This document shows, in pieces, positions 1-8,410 of a DNA stretch of 35,639 nt. The stretch comes from a virus. How positions within the stretch are numbered: position 1 is the first letter of the stretch; each line of letters begins with the position of its first letter. The stretch is from positions 1-35,639 of the IMG/VR virus record IMGVR_UViG_2088090015_000152. One strand, written 5' to 3'. Made by a program: the position numbers and the translations under genes. The notes under the pieces were generated by a model. The model did no database searches and was not told the origin of the DNA. It saw only the letters and a program-made list of their open reading frames with translations.

Positions 1-174
1 TGCTACTTCATCAACACGAAGTTCATGAAGCTGCGCCCGATCAAGGGTCACTGGATGGTGTCGCGCAAGCCCCCGCGCGTGTACGACCGTTACATCCAGT
101 ACTTCGCCCTGACCAGCAAGGCCGCGCTGACGACCAACAAGCGCAACGCCCATGCGGTCCTGAGCATCGCGTAA
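1..174 (+). CDS. C-terminus of probable major capsid protein (partial, 5' end outside window)
   Basis: Frame 1 is open from the first base to a TAA at 172-174 and gives 57 residues. These include NTKFMKLRPIKGHW and end in TTNKRNAHAVLSIA. A C-terminal pattern of 'NTK..KLRP' followed by 'LT..NKR' resembles the ends of several podovirus and siphovirus major capsid proteins as I remember them. The gene stands at the head of a run of virion genes, directly before small structural-type proteins and the connector/tail genes, where the coat gene usually lies. A strong hairpin directly follows. The coat identity is inferred from position and faint similarity. The alternative is another abundant head protein. 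Confidence 0.5.
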   Translation, partial: CYFINTKFMKLRPIKGHWMVSRKPPRVYDRYIQYFALTSKAALTTNKRNAHAVLSIA

Positions 175-180
175 TGAATC

Positions 181-204
181 GGGGCCGGCGGCAACGCCGG
201 CCCC
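181..204 (+). terminator. Strong intercistronic hairpin with GNRA loop, no T-tract
   Basis: A perfect 10-bp stem GGGGCCGGCG/CGCCGGCCCC closes on the tetraloop GCAA, 7 bp after the capsid-type stop codon. No run of T follows, so it is probably not a simple intrinsic terminator. A very stable GNRA-capped stem at the 3' end of an abundant coat mRNA could instead protect the message or partly attenuate readthrough. The structure is seen in the sequence; the role is inferred. Confidence 0.7.
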
Positions 205-226
205 ACTGAACACAGGAGAATTGAAC

Positions 227-787
227 ATGACCATCGCAAAGTTTCCAGGCGTCCAGGGCGGTCCCGGTGTCCGCATCGGCAACTCGTCTTCGGCGCAGCA
301 GGCCCCGGCTGCGGCAACCCGCACGTACATCACAGGCTCGGCACTGCGCATCCCGCAGGGCGGCCTGAAGGTCGGCGACCGCTTCCGCTGGGTTTTCAAC
401 ATGGCGAAGACGGCCGCGGGCACCGCGACCAGCACCCTCGACATCGCTGTCGGCACCGCCGGCACGACTGCCGACACGGCGCGCGTCTCCTTCACGAAGC
501 CGGCTGGCACCGCCGTGGCTGACGAAGGCCGCGTGGTTGTCGAAGCCGTCGTGCGCGTGGTTGGCGCTGCGACCGGTATCGTGGTCGGCATCATGAACCT
601 GACGCACAATCTCGCGGCCACCGGCCATGCGCAGATCCCGTCGGTCAACGTGTACGCCACCAGCGCAGCGTTCGACAACACCGGCGACGAGCTGGTGGTC
701 GGCCTGTGCTTGACCAGTGGCGCAGCCGATGCGATCACCATCGAGTACGTCGATGCGGAGTACGAGCGCTCGGTTGTCGGCAGCTGA
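227..787 (+). CDS. Hypothetical virion-associated protein
   Basis: 186 aa from ATG 227. I prefer this over the TTG at 221 because the Shine-Dalgarno AGGAGA at 214-219 sits 7 nt before the ATG. The protein is rich in Ala, Gly, Thr and Val with alternating short beta-like stretches, no Cys cluster and no TM segment, which suits a small beta-sheet capsid decoration or head-associated protein. It lies between the coat-type gene and the connector-type genes and has its own terminator at 801-830, so it may be made in a different amount from its neighbours. I do not recognise a family. A virion role is inferred from position only. Confidence 0.7.
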   Translation: MTIAKFPGVQGGPGVRIGNSSSAQQAPAAATRTYITGSALRIPQGGLKVGDRFRWVFNMAKTAAGTATSTLDIAVGTAGTTADTARVSFTKPAGTAVADEGRVVVEAVVRVVGAATGIVVGIMNLTHNLAATGHAQIPSVNVYATSAAFDNTGDELVVGLCLTSGAADAITIEYVDAEYERSVVGS

Positions 788-800
788 TTCCTCGACCCCT

Positions 801-830
801 GAGAGCCGGGACTGCAGACCGGCTCTTTTT
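801..830 (+). terminator. Rho-independent terminator
   Basis: Perfect 8-bp stem AGAGCCGG (802-809) / CCGGCTCT (819-826) with a 9-nt loop, followed by an uninterrupted T5 (826-830). It lies 14 bp after the stop of the preceding gene. It probably reduces, rather than stops, late transcription into the downstream genes, since no promoter is visible before the next ORF. Confidence 0.8.
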
Positions 831-856
831 CCACACCACACCACAGGAGAACGAAT

Positions 857-1309
857 ATGCGAATCGCAGAAGTAATGGTCCGTCGTTCAGAGCACCACAG
901 CGCCAAAGTCGAAGTCGGCGCGTGGGAAATTCTCATGCTCCAGTACGAGCACTCACCGGAGAAAGTCGAAATTCTCGGCTTCAAGCGCATCGAAGGCCGC
1001 GGCTATCCGGACCCGCAGCAGGAATTCGAACGTCTCGGTCAGCGCTACGGTATCGACACCGAGAGCGGCGCGAGCAAGGTATCGCTCGTCTACGGCCAAG
1101 GCCAGATGGGCGTCATGAATCTGCGCAACCTGATCGAGCAGGAGCGCAAGCAAGAGGACGGCACGGAAGTCCTCGAAACTGTATCGAATGTCGTGGAGCT
1201 GCCGGCAGCCCCGACTCCGGCTGCGCCCGCCCCGGCGACCGAAGTCATCCCGTCGGTCAAGTCCTCGACTCTCAGCCTGCCGAAGGGCAAAGACGCCGCG
1301 GCAGCGTAA
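857..1309 (+). CDS. Hypothetical protein with Pro/Ala-rich linker C-terminus
   Basis: 150 aa. The start at ATG 857 is supported by AGGAGA at 845-850. Residues 1-100 look compact and globular (MRIAEVMVRRSEHHSAKVEV onward, mixed charge). Residues 112-130 form a low-complexity Ala/Pro linker, and the tail is Lys/Ala rich. The gene is flanked by terminator-like hairpins on both sides, like its upstream neighbour. I do not recognise the family. The position suggests a small head or virion protein. A regulatory or scaffolding-type role is equally possible. Confidence 0.65.
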   Translation: MRIAEVMVRRSEHHSAKVEVGAWEILMLQYEHSPEKVEILGFKRIEGRGYPDPQQEFERLGQRYGIDTESGASKVSLVYGQGQMGVMNLRNLIEQERKQEDGTEVLETVSNVVELPAAPTPAAPAPATEVIPSVKSSTLSLPKGKDAAAA

Positions 1310-1322
1310 CGAATGGTGTGGT

Positions 1323-1389
1323 CTCCCGTCTTTTCGGGAGTTGTAAGGGGCGGCGCGGTACGGTAATGTCCTCGTCGCCCCTTCTTTTT
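1323..1389 (+). terminator. Tandem hairpins, the second a likely intrinsic terminator
   Basis: The first stem is CTCCCG/CGGGAG (1323-1328 / 1335-1340) with loop TCTTTT. The second is AAGGGGCG/CGCCCCTT (1345-1352 / 1376-1383) with a 23-nt loop, followed by C and T5 (1385-1389). Together with the structures at 181-204 and 801-830, each of the first three gene boundaries in the window carries a hairpin. Confidence 0.7.
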
Positions 1390-1409
1390 GTTAGACGAGG
1401 AAACTGAAC

Positions 1410-1712
1410 ATGGCAGCAGCAGAAGTTTTGGCCCCGGGTAGCACAGCGGCAAGCTCCGCCGACATCGTCGTTGCGGCGCTTACGCTGCTTTGTTTGAAGG
1501 GCTCCGCCAACGGCGTCGGCCCTGGCGTCAACGCGGTCGTGCACGTCGAGCTGAAAGACGAGGACGGCTTTTACTGGCCGTTCGATACGCTCGCCACCAT
1601 CGGCAAACGCGCTATTCTGCTCGAAGCAGCCGCGACGTATCGCGTGACGCGAGTAGCCGCCGGTACAGTGGGCGTTGCGGCGGACTACAACTGCGGCGTC
1701 TTCACGGGCTAA
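1410..1712 (+). CDS. Small hypothetical virion-type protein
   Basis: 100 aa from ATG 1410, preceded by a GAGGAAA ribosome site. The composition is Ala, Val and Gly rich with a likely all-beta second half (VNAVVHVELKDEDGFYWPF around residues 40-58). It has no TM segment, Cys cluster or recognisable motif. The stop lies 4 bp before the ATG of the next gene, so the two are probably coupled. It could be a small head protein or a neck protein. The family is unknown to me. Confidence 0.65.
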   Translation: MAAAEVLAPGSTAASSADIVVAALTLLCLKGSANGVGPGVNAVVHVELKDEDGFYWPFDTLATIGKRAILLEAAATYRVTRVAAGTVGVAADYNCGVFTG

Positions 1713-1716
1713 GCCC

Positions 1717-2787
1717 ATGACGGTCACCAGCTATGATTTGACCGCAGCCGCACTCGGCTCCGGCATCATCGGGTTTCGCAGTGGCACAGGCGGCACGCTC
1801 GACCCGGCGAACTTCGACGGCGCCGCCGTGCTGCGGATCGAGCACGACCCCGCCGGATTGGCGGCGCTCAACGTTCGCATCACTGGCGCGCTCGCGCAAG
1901 ATGATTTCGAGTCGATCACTATCTCCGATACGCTACTCGGCGACGTGACATTCTTGACGGCGACGGCGACGTTCGCGCTCGTCAGCGGCAACGCTCAGTG
2001 GTCGTGGCCTACGGCGGCGCTGTTCGCAGCGGCCGGCGTCTACGGAGTCGAAATCGATACCGGCATCGGCTACAACTGCGAGTGTGACGACACCACAAAC
2101 TATGAGACGCTCGCTGAGCTGCGCGATCGACTTATGGTGCGGCTCGGCTACGCTGCGCAGGTCGATAACCCGCCGCCCGGCATGGAAGCGCTGCTCGGCG
2201 ACTTCTTGCGGAGCGCGCAGCGTTTGCTGTACATGAAGTACAAAGAGCTACGCACGGAGCGCGTATTCACCTGGACGCTCGAAGAGGGAACTCGGTTCTA
2301 TGACCTCGACGACAACGACGAGAGCTGCACGAAGCGCCTCAACGCGCTTAAGCTGTCGTGGGTCGGCGTCGAGGATTTGAACGGCGCGTGGATTCCGCTC
2401 GCTGCCGGCATTCCGCCGGAGTTCTACACCGGACTGCCGGTCGCGAACAGTCTGCCGCAACGCTACGAAATTCGGCAGTGCATAGAGGTATTCCCGCCGC
2501 CCGACGCCGCCGGCTACCGGCTGCGCGTCAAAGGACACTATCAGCTGCAAGCGTTCACGGCGGACGACGACCAGACCACAATCGACAGCGAACTGGTGTT
2601 CCTGTGGGCGCTTGCGACCGCGAAGGCGCATTACGGACACCCTGACGCGAACAACATCGCCGCGATGGCGAACGATTACCTCGGCCGCCTCGTCGGCGGC
2701 TCGCACGGCACTCGGCGCTATGTGCCCGGCACGGTCCCGCTGCCGCCGGCAGTGCGCCCCGCGATGCGAGACGGCTTCGATGCGTGA
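1717..2787 (+). CDS. Probable head-tail connector/adaptor protein with N-terminal beta domain
   Basis: 356 aa from ATG 1717, just after the upstream stop; the in-frame codons from 1675 overlap the previous gene and are not needed. Residues 1-125 look like a beta domain of their own. From about residue 128 the sequence becomes alpha/beta, with LAELRDRLMVRLGY, then a conserved-looking FLRSAQRLLYMKYKELR, then WTLEEGTRFYDLDDND. I have seen this arrangement in short-tail phage proteins annotated as adaptor or tail-completion proteins. The location directly before the tail-hub genes fits. It overlaps the next ORF by 8 bp. The function is inferred; the reading frame itself is secure. Confidence 0.6.
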   Translation: MTVTSYDLTAAALGSGIIGFRSGTGGTLDPANFDGAAVLRIEHDPAGLAALNVRITGALAQDDFESITISDTLLGDVTFLTATATFALVSGNAQWSWPTAALFAAAGVYGVEIDTGIGYNCECDDTTNYETLAELRDRLMVRLGYAAQVDNPPPGMEALLGDFLRSAQRLLYMKYKELRTERVFTWTLEEGTRFYDLDDNDESCTKRLNALKLSWVGVEDLNGAWIPLAAGIPPEFYTGLPVANSLPQRYEIRQCIEVFPPPDAAGYRLRVKGHYQLQAFTADDDQTTIDSELVFLWALATAKAHYGHPDANNIAAMANDYLGRLVGGSHGTRRYVPGTVPLPPAVRPAMRDGFDA

Positions 2788-3562
2788 TGCACCGCTTACT
2801 GTCCTGAAGGGCGGCATCAACCGTCTGCGCACCAAGGGCGGAGCCCGCGCAGACAACCTATACGACCTCCTGAACGGTTATCTGACCGAGGACGGAACTG
2901 TGCACGTCCGGCCGGGATCGTTCCTTGTGGCGACTCTGCCGGAGGCTACGTACGGCCTCGTCTACTTCAACGGCTCGCGGCACACGTTCGCAAGCTCGTC
3001 GGTAGCAGTGCCGACTGGTTACACGCTGCACGTCCTGTTTCATCCGGAATACGACCCGGACGATGACGACCCGACGCAGTTTGAGCTGGCGAAGGTTCAC
3101 TTCGCGGAGCCGTTTCTAGGCTTCCTGTATGTCGTCGCGGAGTTCGCCGACGGGCAGGTTTTCCACTACTGGTTGCAGACCGGCGGAACGTGGGAAGCGG
3201 ACACCGTCTACAACGACGGCGACGTTGTCGAGCCCACCGTGCCGAACGGCCTCGCATATCGCGCGACGCGTCTCGGGTCGCCGCTGCCAAGCTGGGCTCC
3301 GAACGTCGCGCGCACCGAAGGCCCGCCGCCGGATCAGATCGAGCCGACCGAGTACAACGGTTATTTCTACACCGTGGTTGACACCATCGGTTCGAACCCG
3401 CAATCCGGCACGACGGAGCCGGACTGGCCGACCGAGGAAGGCGCGCAGATTTTCGAGGACACCGAAGGCGTCGTCAGCGCGACTCCCGCTACCACCGCGC
3501 CCCCCAGCACGCAGACCCCGACATCCGACGTTGTGAATAGATACCGCAGGGACACCCGATGA
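2780..3562 (+). CDS. Tail hub / DNA-stabilisation-type protein, N-terminal part of a split gene
   Basis: 260 aa. ATG 2780 is chosen because it gives MRDAPLTVLKGGINRLRTKG, the typical start of P22 gp10-like hub proteins as I know them, and because it overlaps the preceding stop; the ORF is open further upstream only as a shadow. Residues 1-125 are the start of the hub fold. From about residue 131 there is a small module 'TWEADTVYNDGDVVEPTVPN', then a TTEPDWPT motif (about 216-223), then a Ser/Thr/Pro-rich end. The stop TGA overlaps the ATG of the next gene (ATGA at 3559-3562). In related phages the two parts are, from memory, often one polypeptide. Confidence 0.65.
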   Translation: MRDAPLTVLKGGINRLRTKGGARADNLYDLLNGYLTEDGTVHVRPGSFLVATLPEATYGLVYFNGSRHTFASSSVAVPTGYTLHVLFHPEYDPDDDDPTQFELAKVHFAEPFLGFLYVVAEFADGQVFHYWLQTGGTWEADTVYNDGDVVEPTVPNGLAYRATRLGSPLPSWAPNVARTEGPPPDQIEPTEYNGYFYTVVDTIGSNPQSGTTEPDWPTEEGAQIFEDTEGVVSATPATTAPPSTQTPTSDVVNRYRRDTR

Positions 3563-5415
3563 CGACACCCGCTTGGAGTCCAGGTACCCTCTACTCTCCG
3601 GGCGCGCTCGTGCGGCCGCGCTCCGCTTCGCCCGTAGACGTGGGGCAGCCCGACAACGCCGGATTCGAAGACGGCGATCTCAGCGATTGGGATTGGTCCA
3701 CCGCGGGCGGCGCGAACATCGACCCGACGGTGCAGAGCACGCACAAGTTCCAGGGCACGTATGCACTGCGCTGGGTCGGCGCTGCCGGCTCCGTCGAAGG
3801 CGGCCGCGCGCTCGACCTTGTGAGCGAGGAACGCGCCGTCGTCACTCCAGGGCAGAACATTCAGGGCGAGTGTTACATCATGTACAACCCCGGCGGCTTC
3901 ACGCCGGGCTCGTCTGGCTTCGCGCGAATCTACTGGTACGACGCGAGCAACGTTCTCATTTCCTCGACCGACGGCAGCGACGTAGACAATACCCTCGGCG
4001 CGAACCGCTGGGGCAACTCGCAGGTCATCGGCACCGCGCCGGCAAACGCTGCGTTCGCCTCACTCGGCGCACGCCTCCTGTCGAGCGGTGGCGACATCTA
4101 CATCGACAACCTCAGCTGGAACTACGCGTCGCAAGGCGTGCCGGACGGTCTAATTTTCAAGGCGGTCCAGGCGGCCGCCGGGTTCAGCGCGAACGTCGAA
4201 CCGACATGGCCGACTTCGCTCGGTAACACCGTCGTGGACAACGAAGTTACGTGGGAAGCCGTCGCGACCTCGCGCGTGACGTGGGAAGCTGAACCGATTC
4301 TGAAGTCTGGTTCGGTCGAGCCGACGTGGCCGACACTGCCGGGTGGCAATGTCGCCGACAACGGCAAAATCGCGTGGCTTGCGATAAGCCGGCGCATAGA
4401 GGACGAGAACTGCCCGAACTCAAAGGCGGTCGTCATCGCGGCGTCTAAAGTGTTCGCAGCGGACGAAGACATCATCAGATTCTGCGCAACCGTCAACCCG
4501 CTCGATTGGACAAGCGCCGACGACGCCGGCTATCTGCCGTTCGGTCTAAAAACCTACGGCTCGAATCCCGTCGCCGTGCTCGGGTTGTATCGCGCGAATC
4601 TCGTCGCGTTCAACTCGCAGGGCTTCCAAATGTGGCAGGTAGATGAAGACCCGGCAAACATGGCATTTCTCGACGCTGTGCCTGTCGGCAGCACGTACTA
4701 CCACGCGTGGGTTCCAGTAGCGAACGACCTCGTCGGCCTCACGGCGACCGGCGTGCGCAACCTGAGCATCGCGGGTGCGTCTACGAACCTGCAAGCCGAC
4801 GGTGTCGGCGAGCCAATCGACGCGCTCGTGCGCGCAGAAATCCGCGCGCTCACGAGTGACGACGATGTGTTCTCGTTGTTCTGGCCGGCGACCGGTCAGC
4901 ACTGGACGATTTTCGGAGACGAAGCGTTCGTACTCACCATCAACGGTGCGAAGAAAAAGAGCTGGAGCCGCTATGTGTTCCCGGAAGAAATCGTCGCATG
5001 GACGATCGACGGCAACACGCTCGTGCTGCGCATGGCATCCGGCAAGATCCTCGAAATGTCCGACGAAGCGTTGCAGGACGAAGTTGTAGACGGCGACGAC
5101 GGCGTCGATTTCTCCGGCATTGTGCAGTGGCCGTACCTCGACATGGGCGCGATCGGCGTCGAGAAAGGCTTGGTAGGACTCGACCTCGTCTGCGATGCGC
5201 CGGAAGGCGTCTCGGTCAGCATCGGCTACAACCAGAACAACCGCACGCAGCGCACGGCTGACTACGCTGTCGAGCCGGACGGTCTAACCGGTCAGATGAC
5301 ACCGTTCCCGGTGTCCGGCCCGTCGTTCGACCTGAAACTGACGTTCGAGCCCAACCAAGAGTGGGAGTGGTTCGCGGCAAACCTCTACGTAAACGATTGG
5401 AGGAAGGGTTCGTGA
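3559..5415 (+). CDS. Tail hub C-terminal part (P22 gp10-like) with inserted carbohydrate-binding-like domain
   Basis: 618 aa. Residues 3-17 (TPAWSPGTLYSPGAL) are the first half of a small 'W..GT.Y..G..V.P' tail module. The second half, 'GLIFKAVQAAAGF...EPTWPT', resumes only near residue 195. Between them sits a jelly-roll-like stretch (residues ~30-190: NAGFEDGDLSDWDW, GTYALRWVG, GDIYIDNLSWNY) that resembles carbohydrate-binding modules. A second EPTWPT copy follows near 255. The remainder (~285-618) has the repeating beta pattern of gp10-type propeller hubs, such as AASKVFAADEDIIRFCATVN and SQGFQMWQVDEDP. It ends 'LYVNDWRKGS' and overlaps the next start by GTGA. Confidence 0.7.
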   Translation: MTTPAWSPGTLYSPGALVRPRSASPVDVGQPDNAGFEDGDLSDWDWSTAGGANIDPTVQSTHKFQGTYALRWVGAAGSVEGGRALDLVSEERAVVTPGQNIQGECYIMYNPGGFTPGSSGFARIYWYDASNVLISSTDGSDVDNTLGANRWGNSQVIGTAPANAAFASLGARLLSSGGDIYIDNLSWNYASQGVPDGLIFKAVQAAAGFSANVEPTWPTSLGNTVVDNEVTWEAVATSRVTWEAEPILKSGSVEPTWPTLPGGNVADNGKIAWLAISRRIEDENCPNSKAVVIAASKVFAADEDIIRFCATVNPLDWTSADDAGYLPFGLKTYGSNPVAVLGLYRANLVAFNSQGFQMWQVDEDPANMAFLDAVPVGSTYYHAWVPVANDLVGLTATGVRNLSIAGASTNLQADGVGEPIDALVRAEIRALTSDDDVFSLFWPATGQHWTIFGDEAFVLTINGAKKKSWSRYVFPEEIVAWTIDGNTLVLRMASGKILEMSDEALQDEVVDGDDGVDFSGIVQWPYLDMGAIGVEKGLVGLDLVCDAPEGVSVSIGYNQNNRTQRTADYAVEPDGLTGQMTPFPVSGPSFDLKLTFEPNQEWEWFAANLYVNDWRKGS

Positions 5416-5936
5416 AATTCGAGCTGTTCAAGAAGCCGGCGCTATCAGACATCCTCCTGATTTGTGACCGGCTTCCGGAAGATGAGCGCGAGCAGTACGA
5501 GGCGTTTACCGGGGAGCCATACGACCGCGACCAGATGGCGCTCGGGATCGCGTCTAAGACCGGCCCGTCGTGGGTCCTGTGCGCCGACGGCAACCCTATT
5601 TGCGCCGCCGGATTCGACTACGTCCGGCCGGGGGTCTGGCAGGATTGGATGGTGAACACCCCCGAGTCGTTCGGCCAGCACTGGCGGACCACCACGAAGC
5701 ACGTTAGACGGGCCATGGACGCCATGCTTGACCAGACGGATACCCATCGTCTACAGTGCGTTTCGCTAGCGAGCCGGATACACGCGCATCGCTGGTATGC
5801 TGTTATCGGCCTCGCACCCGAAGGAACCCTCCGCGCTTACGGCGCGAACGGTGAAGACGCAATTATGTTCGCGAGGTTAAAAGATGGGCAGCGGCAGCAA
5901 CAGCGCACAGCGGGAAGCACAGAGAGCAGAAGCTGA
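5412..5936 (+). CDS. T7 gp13-like internal virion protein, GNAT-fold (DUF2833 type)
   Basis: 174 aa from GTG 5412. GGAGGAAGG at 5399-5407 lies just upstream and the start overlaps the previous stop as GTGA, which decides against the longer open frame. The motifs ICDRLPEDEREQYEAF, GVWQDWMVNTPESF, HRLQCVSLASRIHAHRWY and YGANGEDAIMFARL match the compact GNAT-like proteins that short-tail phages carry between tail and ejection genes (T7 gene 13 family). No clean acetyl-CoA-binding R-x-x-G-x-G/A loop is evident, so it is probably structural rather than enzymatic. The last 53 bp overlap the next gene, and the Gln/Arg-rich end may be a consequence of that overlap. Confidence 0.75.
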   Translation: MKFELFKKPALSDILLICDRLPEDEREQYEAFTGEPYDRDQMALGIASKTGPSWVLCADGNPICAAGFDYVRPGVWQDWMVNTPESFGQHWRTTTKHVRRAMDAMLDQTDTHRLQCVSLASRIHAHRWYAVIGLAPEGTLRAYGANGEDAIMFARLKDGQRQQQRTAGSTESRS

Positions 5937-6486
5937 GCGCCAACGGCGCATCGCAGCGACCACAGGTCAGATCAACGCCGCCTACGACGCTCCGGGACGG
6001 CAGTCTCAGTACGACGACTTCCTCAAAGCCGTTCGCCAGAACTACACAGACGACGCTACGCGCCAGAAACGCGACGTAGACCGTTCGCAGAAGTTCTCGC
6101 TCGCTCGCAGCGGTCTAACTGGCGGCTCCGCCGCGGTAGACGCTCGGCGTGCATCCGGCGAAGAGTTCCAGCGCGGCATCCTCCAGGCCGAAGACCGCGC
6201 GCAATCGGCGCTCGGCGACCTGAAAGCGTCCGACGAGCAGTCGCGGTTGCAGCTCATTCAGATGGCGCAGTCTGGACTCGACGCGACGACCGCGGCGGCT
6301 CGCGCGAACGCGGCCATCTCCGCCGGTGCACAGAGCGCTCTCGGCGACGCGAAGGCGAAAGGCCTCGGAGACATTTTCGGTTCAACCATCAAGACTATCG
6401 GCGCACAGCAAGAAGCAGCTGCACAGCGCCGCGGTCAAGTTTCTGCCGTCGGCTCGCTGTACGGCAATCAGACGTGGGGTAGATAA
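5884..6486 (+). CDS. Internal/ejection-type virion protein, helical
   Basis: 200 aa from ATG 5884 (AGGTTAA precedes it). The sequence is strongly helical and rich in Ala, Gln, Arg and Asp. The N-terminal stretch (QREAQRAEAERQRRIAATTG, residues ~9-28) looks like coiled coil, and long amphipathic stretches run to about residue 180. It has no Cys and no TM segment. Small Ala/Gln-rich helical proteins at this position, after gp13-like and before the large internal proteins, usually form the DNA-ejection apparatus (compare T7 gp14 and P22 gp7). The role is inferred from composition and order. Confidence 0.65.
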   Translation: MGSGSNSAQREAQRAEAERQRRIAATTGQINAAYDAPGRQSQYDDFLKAVRQNYTDDATRQKRDVDRSQKFSLARSGLTGGSAAVDARRASGEEFQRGILQAEDRAQSALGDLKASDEQSRLQLIQMAQSGLDATTAAARANAAISAGAQSALGDAKAKGLGDIFGSTIKTIGAQQEAAAQRRGQVSAVGSLYGNQTWGR

Positions 6487-6488
6487 CC

Positions 6489-7139
6489 ATGGGCACAGAA
6501 GCAATCTGGATTCCGGCAGTGCTCGCAGCCGTAGGCTCGGGCATCCAAGCGAACGAAACCGCTCGCACCGCGCGCCGCGCGGACGAGGAAGCCGCGCAAG
6601 GCATCCGCACGCAGAGCGGCCGGCAGCGCGAGGCTGATGCGCGCGTCGCGCAGGAAGTGAACAAGCTCCAGGGCTCGTCCCCGGAAGAGTCGCAGCGCGA
6701 AGCGACGGACGCGTTCCTTGGACAGCTGCGGCGCACTCGCTCGCAGGCTCACGGCGAGCAGCAGGTCGGCGCAGTCAGCGACGCGTTCAACACGGACTCC
6801 GCCCGCGCAAATGCCGACGTGGACCAGTACGGCGTGAATCGCGCCGGTGTGCTCGGTCGCATCAACGCGCCGGGCCTGCAGCGCACGGCAGAGAACGTCA
6901 GCCGTTCGCGCGCCGCGACCGACCTCGGTCTAATCGGTCGCGCCTCGGAAGGCGATCAGTTCCTCACGCAGCTCCGGCTGCAGAACGTGCGTGCAAACCC
7001 GTGGACGATGGCAGGCGGCCAAGTCATCGCCGGAGCCGGTAGCGGCATGGCGGCGAACGGCGGCTATGGTTACAAGCCTCCGAAGCCGGCACCGAGTGGC
7101 TACGGCACGCAGTACGGCAGCGCGAGGGGGTTCGCATGA
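6489..7139 (+). CDS. Internal/ejection-type virion protein with hydrophobic N-terminus
   Basis: 216 aa, starting 3 bp after the upstream stop. The N-terminus is hydrophobic (IWIPAVLAAVGSGIQA, residues ~6-21) and could insert into a membrane. The middle is Arg/Gln/Ala-rich and helical, and the C-terminal 35 residues are Gly/Tyr/Pro rich (GGYGYKPPKPAPSGYGTQYG). A membrane-active helix plus a helical body fits an ejection protein that helps bridge the cell envelope. The stop overlaps the next start by 4 bp (ATGA), so translation is coupled. I do not recognise a specific family. Confidence 0.65.
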   Translation: MGTEAIWIPAVLAAVGSGIQANETARTARRADEEAAQGIRTQSGRQREADARVAQEVNKLQGSSPEESQREATDAFLGQLRRTRSQAHGEQQVGAVSDAFNTDSARANADVDQYGVNRAGVLGRINAPGLQRTAENVSRSRAATDLGLIGRASEGDQFLTQLRLQNVRANPWTMAGGQVIAGAGSGMAANGGYGYKPPKPAPSGYGTQYGSARGFA

Positions 7140-8410
7140 GCGGCTTCGAAATGCTCGGCGACCTGCTCGGCGGCGGGCTCGAAGCACGCAAGGAAAACGC
7201 GTTTCAGCAGGGCCGGTATCGCAGCGCTCAGACTGAAGACGCGCTCACGAACGCGCGCGTCAATCAGGCGAAAGCAATGCAGGCAGAGGCGGAGAACAAC
7301 GCTCGCGCCGAACTCGCAGTGCTGCAGTCTCAAGGCGGCGGGATTGACTACTCGAATCCGTCTAGCGACGTGCTCACGCAGGCGCTGCTCGGTGGCGTCG
7401 CAAAAGACCTGCCGAACATCAGCCAGTTCCGTCTCGGCGGCCAGGAATATCGCAACCGAGAAACGCTCGGCAACACCGCCGCGCCAGCGCTCGACCGCTC
7501 GCGTGCAAGCGACGCGGTGCAGGGCAAGTTCGAAGGGGACCTGCAGGCTGTCGGCACGCACGGCTACTACGACCGCACGGACGACACGCCGGAGCTTTCG
7601 GTCATGGCAGGACTCGGTGGTCAAAGTGGCGTCAGCGGCCCGATTCAGAACTACAATTTCCGCACCAGTCTGCGCTCGCCAGAAGAACAGGCGCTGTTCG
7701 ATCAGCTCGTGCGTCAAGACAAGGTTTTCAGTGCCGGCGGTGTGCCGTACCTGCAGCCCGGCGTTAACCCGAACCCGACGGCCCCTGCGGCCCCGCGGCA
7801 ACTGGTGACGCCGGCCGAGACGGCGAACAACGCCGCACAGATCACTGGTGCAAAGACGACCGCAGTCACGCAGAGCAAGCTCGCCAGCGCGCTGCCGGGC
7901 GTCGAAGAATCGCTCGACACGTTCCAGTCGGGCATCGACGACTTTCTCGCGGCTCCGGGCTTCGATTCCGTCTACGGCAAGAGCGGCGCGCTCTACGGCA
8001 CGATGGGCGCGTTCGCGCCGGAAGACTACCGCAACGCGAAAGCTAAAATCGCTACCCTCGGCGGCGAAGCGTTCCTCAACTCCATTCAGAAAATGCGCGG
8101 CCTTGGTGCGCTGTCGAACGCGGAAGGCGAGAGGGTGCAGGTTGCACTCACCGCCGCGCTCGACCCGAACCAGGACGAGCAGCAAGCCAAAGTGCATTGG
8201 GCGCAGCTCGCGCAGCGGCTGGAGCGTTTCCGTCGCGTAGCGGAGACCGAAGCCGGTCTAAAGCAAATTCCCGGCATGAATGTCGCGCCCGGCGCTACGC
8301 CGCCGGCCGACCTCCCGCCGACCAACGCGAAGGGATGGCAACTGATGGAAGACGGAGCAGGCAACAAGGCGTACGTCGGTCCAAACGGCGAATTCGAAGA
8401 GGTACAGTAA
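7136..8410 (+). CDS. Internal/ejection-type virion protein, 424 aa
   Basis: It opens with MSGFEMLGDLLGGGLEARKE. Residues ~15-70 are helical with Gln/Ala-rich heptad-like spacing, a middle part (70-225) is mixed, and a helical block around residues 265-345 contains TFQSGIDDFLAAPGF, AKIATLGGEAFLNSIQKMRG and GALSNAEGERV. I associate that last block with phage DNA-transfer/ejection proteins. The final 60 residues are Pro/Gly rich and end in a small 'GPNGEFEEV' beta motif. Gene order (third of four consecutive internal proteins) supports the same role. The next ORF starts directly after its stop. Confidence 0.65.
   Translation: MSGFEMLGDLLGGGLEARKENAFQQGRYRSAQTEDALTNARVNQAKAMQAEAENNARAELAVLQSQGGGIDYSNPSSDVLTQALLGGVAKDLPNISQFRLGGQEYRNRETLGNTAAPALDRSRASDAVQGKFEGDLQAVGTHGYYDRTDDTPELSVMAGLGGQSGVSGPIQNYNFRTSLRSPEEQALFDQLVRQDKVFSAGGVPYLQPGVNPNPTAPAAPRQLVTPAETANNAAQITGAKTTAVTQSKLASALPGVEESLDTFQSGIDDFLAAPGFDSVYGKSGALYGTMGAFAPEDYRNAKAKIATLGGEAFLNSIQKMRGLGALSNAEGERVQVALTAALDPNQDEQQAKVHWAQLAQRLERFRRVAETEAGLKQIPGMNVAPGATPPADLPPTNAKGWQLMEDGAGNKAYVGPNGEFEEVQ

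Noticed and set aside
2612-2779. Upstream extension of the tail-hub ORF
   Set aside because: It overlaps the preceding gene by about 170 bp with a shadow-like Arg-rich translation; ATG 2780 gives the family-typical N-terminus.
7100-8197. 365-aa minus-strand open frame opposite the 424-aa ejection-type gene
   Set aside because: Shadow composition, no ribosome site, no homology pattern and no minus-strand operon around it.
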